Positions 61,574 to 64,000 of a stretch of DNA of 64,000 bases are shown here, in pieces. Source of the DNA: AM-0621 sp964386705. Lineage in GTDB: Bacteria > Planctomycetota > Planctomycetia > Planctomycetales > Planctomycetaceae. Location: assembly GCA_964386705.1 (NCBI GenBank), contig CAYLTY010000016.1, positions 1 to 64,000 of the forward strand. The letters run 5' to 3'. Position numbers and translations under genes: made by a program. The notes under the pieces are model-generated. The model was given only the letters and a program-made list of their open reading frames with translations, searched no databases and was not told where the DNA came from. The stretch's first letter is position 1; every line of letters starts with the position of its first letter.

Positions 61574-62686
61574 TTATTTGAACTGCATGGACCGCACGAA
61601 GCTTTGGAAATTGTCTTTCTCACGCATCGCCAGTTCGCGATCGCCCTTCAGTTTGAAGAACCAGCCCTGGTCTCCCACGATGACGATCGCCCCCAGAATG
61701 GCCTCGCGATCGTTGTTCATTTCGATGAAGTGCCCCTCATCCTTGCCGATGCTGATAGGGGTCATCGCCTTCTCAAGTCCATCTTTGTCGTAGGACGACA
61801 GAGCTAACTGACCGCGCCAGCGGTTAATGTTCGCCAGCAGGTCAGATCCTTCCTTCGCCAATGACGAAACGGTGATCTCGATGGATTCCTTGCCGTCCGC
61901 AACCTCAAACGCCGCCTTGCGGAACTGGCCTGTTTTGCCGACCTTCCAGCTGTCTGGCTTCTTGTAGGTGAACTCGTCGCTGGACGGCTCGGGTGTGGAG
62001 TCTTCAGAGGAGGGACCCGCAGCAGGCTTACGCATGCCGCCACCCGGTCGATTCGCAAATGGAGCTCCACCCGCAAACGGCGCCATCGGGCTGCCACCGG
62101 ACATCGTGCCTTCCAGATTGACCCACGTCACCGGCGTGCCATCCTTGAGCTTCAACAACCGCAGCTCGCCTGAGTCCTTTGGTTCCTTCGGCAGATCGGC
62201 GGCCCCGATATTGGCCAGCCCAATCTGGCCGCGCCAGCGATTGATGTTCGCAATGAGATAGTCGTTGGCTGTGGCGTCTTCGGCAGGCAGGAACGAAATC
62301 GCGATTTCCAGCTTCGAATCGCCAGCTACCAATGTGGCGGCACGCATCTCATTGCCGCCTTTCTCTGCCCAGCCTTCTGGAATCTTCCAGTTCAGTTTTT
62401 CGCCGTCCACGGTCAGAGTCGACAGCAACTCCACAAACTTGTCTTGTTCTTTCTCGACAGCCCGCCTGTTGCCGGACAGTTTGACGAACCAGCCGCGCCC
62501 CTTGGCGGGCACGATCGCCGCCAGCATGCGGTCTTCCGCCGTTGCCTGAGGCTGTTTCGGCACCTTGGTGCGTGTGATCACTGGCTGTTGCTCGCAGCCC
62601 GCAATGGACAGCAGGGCAAAAACGATCAGCAGCTGCCAGGCGGCGGTGGCCGACGGCAGGTATCGAGACATCGAAGAAAGATGCAT
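61574..62686 (-). CDS. Lipoprotein with duplicated modules in B-A-A-B order
   Basis: Lipoprotein of 370 residues: the signal ends in LLSIAGCEQQP (lipobox Cys). It has two copies of one module, WKIPEGWAEKGGNEMRAATL...IANINRWRGQIGLANI and YKKPDSWKVGKTGQFRKAAF...LANINRWRGQLALSSY. A second module also occurs twice, GWFVKLSGNRRAVEKEQDKF near the N-terminus and GWFFKLKGDRELAMREKDNF at the C-terminus. Order along the chain is B, A, A, B. The linker is Gly/Pro/Ser-rich. No function known; relatives occur in planctomycetes. It lies 109 bases upstream, on the same strand, of the ResB-CcsA gene. Confidence 0.85.
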   Translation of the reverse strand: MHLSSMSRYLPSATAAWQLLIVFALLSIAGCEQQPVITRTKVPKQPQATAEDRMLAAIVPAKGRGWFVKLSGNRRAVEKEQDKFVELLSTLTVDGEKLNWKIPEGWAEKGGNEMRAATLVAGDSKLEIAISFLPAEDATANDYLIANINRWRGQIGLANIGAADLPKEPKDSGELRLLKLKDGTPVTWVNLEGTMSGGSPMAPFAGGAPFANRPGGGMRKPAAGPSSEDSTPEPSSDEFTYKKPDSWKVGKTGQFRKAAFEVADGKESIEITVSSLAKEGSDLLANINRWRGQLALSSYDKDGLEKAMTPISIGKDEGHFIEMNNDREAILGAIVIVGDQGWFFKLKGDRELAMREKDNFQSFVRSMQFK

Positions 62687-62883
62687 AGCGTCCTAATAAA
62701 TCAGGCGAGATTGCGGGTGAGCGGACAAGTATCGGGGACTGCGATTGGATGGTTTGGGGCGGGTCTGCAGATGAGGCAAAGCGGAGCGTGAATTTCCCCC
62801 GCCCCTGCGGGCAAGGACGTATCACTATAGGTAGTCACTGGCGCCCCCAAAAGCACATGGGGAAGTTGGAAAAATCCACGATG

Positions 62884-62898
62884 ACCGGATCGTCCGGT
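62884..62898. promoter_or_regulatory. Short perfect palindrome in the lipoprotein/DksA-like gap
   Basis: ACCGGA-TCG-TCCGGT (62884-62898) is a perfect inverted repeat with a 3-base spacer, in the 365-base gap between the lipoprotein gene (minus) and the DksA-like gene (plus). It could be an operator or just a hairpin. The gap 62687-63051 otherwise shows no gene. Confidence 0.35.
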
Positions 62899-63051
62899 TG
62901 TAGGGAGTCCTCCCACCTAAGATTCGCACACCTTTGCCCGCCGGACCGCAACTTGAGGTGTAGAGTTGCGAGGATGCGCTCGATTGTGGAGCGCGTGGGC
63001 CATTCACGCGCCAGACGGAGAGATCCGTTTGGCCGATCGTAGAGGCGGTTC

Positions 63052-63498
63052 ATGTCTCGTAAAGACGCATTGCTCAAGCTCTTCCAACGACTCCTGATCA
63101 AGCGCGACGCTCTTCGCGAGACGCTGGGAATGGGCACGTGCGACCACGACGCGGAAGTCGGCGATCTGGCTGACAACGCCGCTGAAGACGTCACGAATGA
63201 GATGAGTTCGCAGCTCGCGTCCATTGAGACGGATGAGTTGCACCTCGTCGAACGGGCGATCGAACTGCTCCGTTCCGGCCGCTATGGATCGTGCGACGAT
63301 TGTGGCATTCAGATTCCGATTGCTCGGCTGCAGGCCGTGCCGTACTCGGTGACATGCGTCAAGTGCCAGGAATACGAAGAGCAGCACGGCCGCCGCCGCT
63401 CGGAAGATGCGGACTGGGAGAAGGCCTGCAACTACGAGGGTCGCATCAACGACGAAGATATCCAGCCAGAGCGGTTGAAATTCAAATTTGATGAGTGA
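63052..63498 (+). CDS. DksA/TraR-type zinc-finger protein
   Basis: Cytoplasmic protein of 148 residues with a C-terminal zinc finger of the DksA/TraR family, which contacts the RNA polymerase secondary channel. Zinc ligands are Cys81 and Cys84 (GSCDDCGIQIPIARLQAVP) and Cys102 and Cys105 (VTCVKCQEYEEQHGRR). An N-terminal coiled coil (LFQRLLIKRDALRETLGM and DELHLVERAIELLRSGRYG) precedes it; the acidic loop D-x-x-D/A of DksA corresponds to GDLADNAAEDVTNEMSSQ. The ATG follows GAGG. Function as true DksA is not proven. It is followed at 63600 by a protease gene. Confidence 0.9.
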   Translation: MSRKDALLKLFQRLLIKRDALRETLGMGTCDHDAEVGDLADNAAEDVTNEMSSQLASIETDELHLVERAIELLRSGRYGSCDDCGIQIPIARLQAVPYSVTCVKCQEYEEQHGRRRSEDADWEKACNYEGRINDEDIQPERLKFKFDE

Positions 63499-63599
63499 AA
63501 TGCGCGGTTGATGGGGCGAAACTCCATACCGTCCGTCGATCCCTTTGACGGATCGATCGACCCCGCCGGTTTGCAGCTTCAACGCGTTGGGAGTTTCGT

Positions 63600-64000
63600 A
63601 TGCGACCAGTTCGCCCGTCCGTGATGTGCTTCGGACTTGCACTCAGTTTCTGCGCTGGAGTCGCCCTCAATTCCGCCCTCGTGCATCCATCGGCTCAAGC
63701 CGACAGCGTCGCCAAGTCGGCTTCGGACGACATCCTGCGCGAGCTCGACGCGGGCGGTTCATCGCTGGCTGAGACCAGTCGCGTGATGGCGAAGATCGCC
63801 AAGGTCGTGACGCCCAGCGTGGTGCACATTCAAAGCGTCAAGCAGATCCCCGGTCGCGGCAAACTCGAAGAGACCGGCTCTGGTGTGATCATCACGACGC
63901 CTAAACGTCCGGGCTTTTATGTCGTCACTAACCGGCACGTCATCAAGAACTCACTGCAGGAAATGTCTGGCATTGCGATTCAAATGCACGATGGCCGCGT
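63600..64000 (+). CDS. DegP/HtrA-type trypsin-like serine protease (partial)
   Basis: N-terminal part of a periplasmic serine protease, cut by the window end. The signal is MRPVRPSVMCFGLALSFCAG, with a mature N-terminus near SAQADS. VTPSVVHIQSVKQI and GSGVIITTPKRPGFYVVTNRH, the latter holding the catalytic His in the TNRHV motif of HtrA/DegQ, are visible. Asp and Ser of the triad and the PDZ domains lie beyond the window. GGGAG is 8 bases upstream of the ATG. Same direction as the DksA-like gene, 101 bases apart. Confidence 0.88.
   Translation, partial: MRPVRPSVMCFGLALSFCAGVALNSALVHPSAQADSVAKSASDDILRELDAGGSSLAETSRVMAKIAKVVTPSVVHIQSVKQIPGRGKLEETGSGVIITTPKRPGFYVVTNRHVIKNSLQEMSGIAIQMHDGR

Noticed and set aside
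62816..62836. TCACTATAGG resembling part of a phage T7 promoter
   Set aside because: Only the downstream half matches; no phage polymerase context. Chance.
1..64000. CRISPR arrays, tRNA or rRNA genes, integrases and transposases
   Set aside because: Scanned both strands by eye for regular spaced repeats, T-loop consensus and integrase or transposase motifs; none seen.

Overview
The window looks like chromosome from a planctomycete (phylum Planctomycetota, probably order Planctomycetales). This is inferred from gene content, not from a marker gene. The indicators are a Minf_1886-family protein (a family typical of Planctomycetes and Verrucomicrobia), a formaldehyde-activating-enzyme-like protein, a very large ResB-CcsA cytochrome c assembly fusion, a sigma factor with extra helix-turn-helix modules, many lineage-type secreted proteins (HEAT, PPC, VWA, WD40, DUF11) and many GC-rich palindromic dispersed repeats. 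There is no rRNA, tRNA, CRISPR array, integrase or transposase. The sequence reads as ordinary core chromosome with short mixed-strand operons.

Layout. 1-2.0 kb: the E and F proteins of a type II secretion/type IV pilus-like machine (GspF cut by the window edge). 2.3-9.4 kb: a CHASE4 hybrid histidine kinase, an unrecognised Rossmann-like protein, a membrane protein, a secreted HEAT protein and an ATP-grasp enzyme. 9.6-17.3 kb: a Tat-type secreted protein, carboxypeptidase Taq, coproheme decarboxylase ChdC, a repeat-dense gap, a lineage-type protein, a His-rich lipoprotein and a nucleotidyltransferase-HD fusion. 17.6-20.1 kb: ribosomal protein bS21, a CBS-GGDEF diguanylate cyclase and a LolA-like protein. 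20.4-24.0 kb: a three-gene secreted-protein cluster (two related exported proteins and a DUF11 lipoprotein). 24.3-27.4 kb: QueF, a DUF493-cupin pair, a sulfite-oxidase-like molybdoprotein and an anchored protein. 27.4-34.5 kb: a PPC-domain secreted protein, small lipoproteins and a large double-VWA membrane protein. 34.8-41.98 kb: gamma-glutamyltransferase, a 2OG-Fe(II) oxygenase, a Minf_1886 protein and an overlapping MFS-PqiA-amidohydrolase operon. 42-49 kb: two WD40 proteins, the multi-HTH sigma factor, the Fae-like protein with a long leader and an RlmI-like methyltransferase. 49.3-57.7 kb: ComEC, a DUF58 protein, two UDP-sugar enzymes (4-epimerase-like and UDP-xylose synthase) and two membrane proteins. 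57.7-64 kb: the ResB-CcsA fusion, a lipoprotein with duplicated modules, a DksA/TraR zinc-finger protein and the start of a DegP/HtrA protease.

Functional links. ChdC and the ResB-CcsA fusion belong to haem synthesis and cytochrome c maturation. The Fae-like protein, and possibly the ATP-grasp enzyme, suggest the archaeal-type tetrahydromethanopterin C1 module known in planctomycetes. The two UDP-sugar enzymes act on UDP-glucuronate and probably serve surface polysaccharide synthesis. The histidine kinase, the diguanylate cyclase and the unusual sigma factor form a regulatory layer. At least seven groups of palindromic or inverted-repeat elements sit in the intergenic gaps, which is the most striking feature outside genes.

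Limits: all functions are read from motifs by eye. Starts were moved inward where a Shine-Dalgarno sequence or signal peptide supported it, and no homology search was run.
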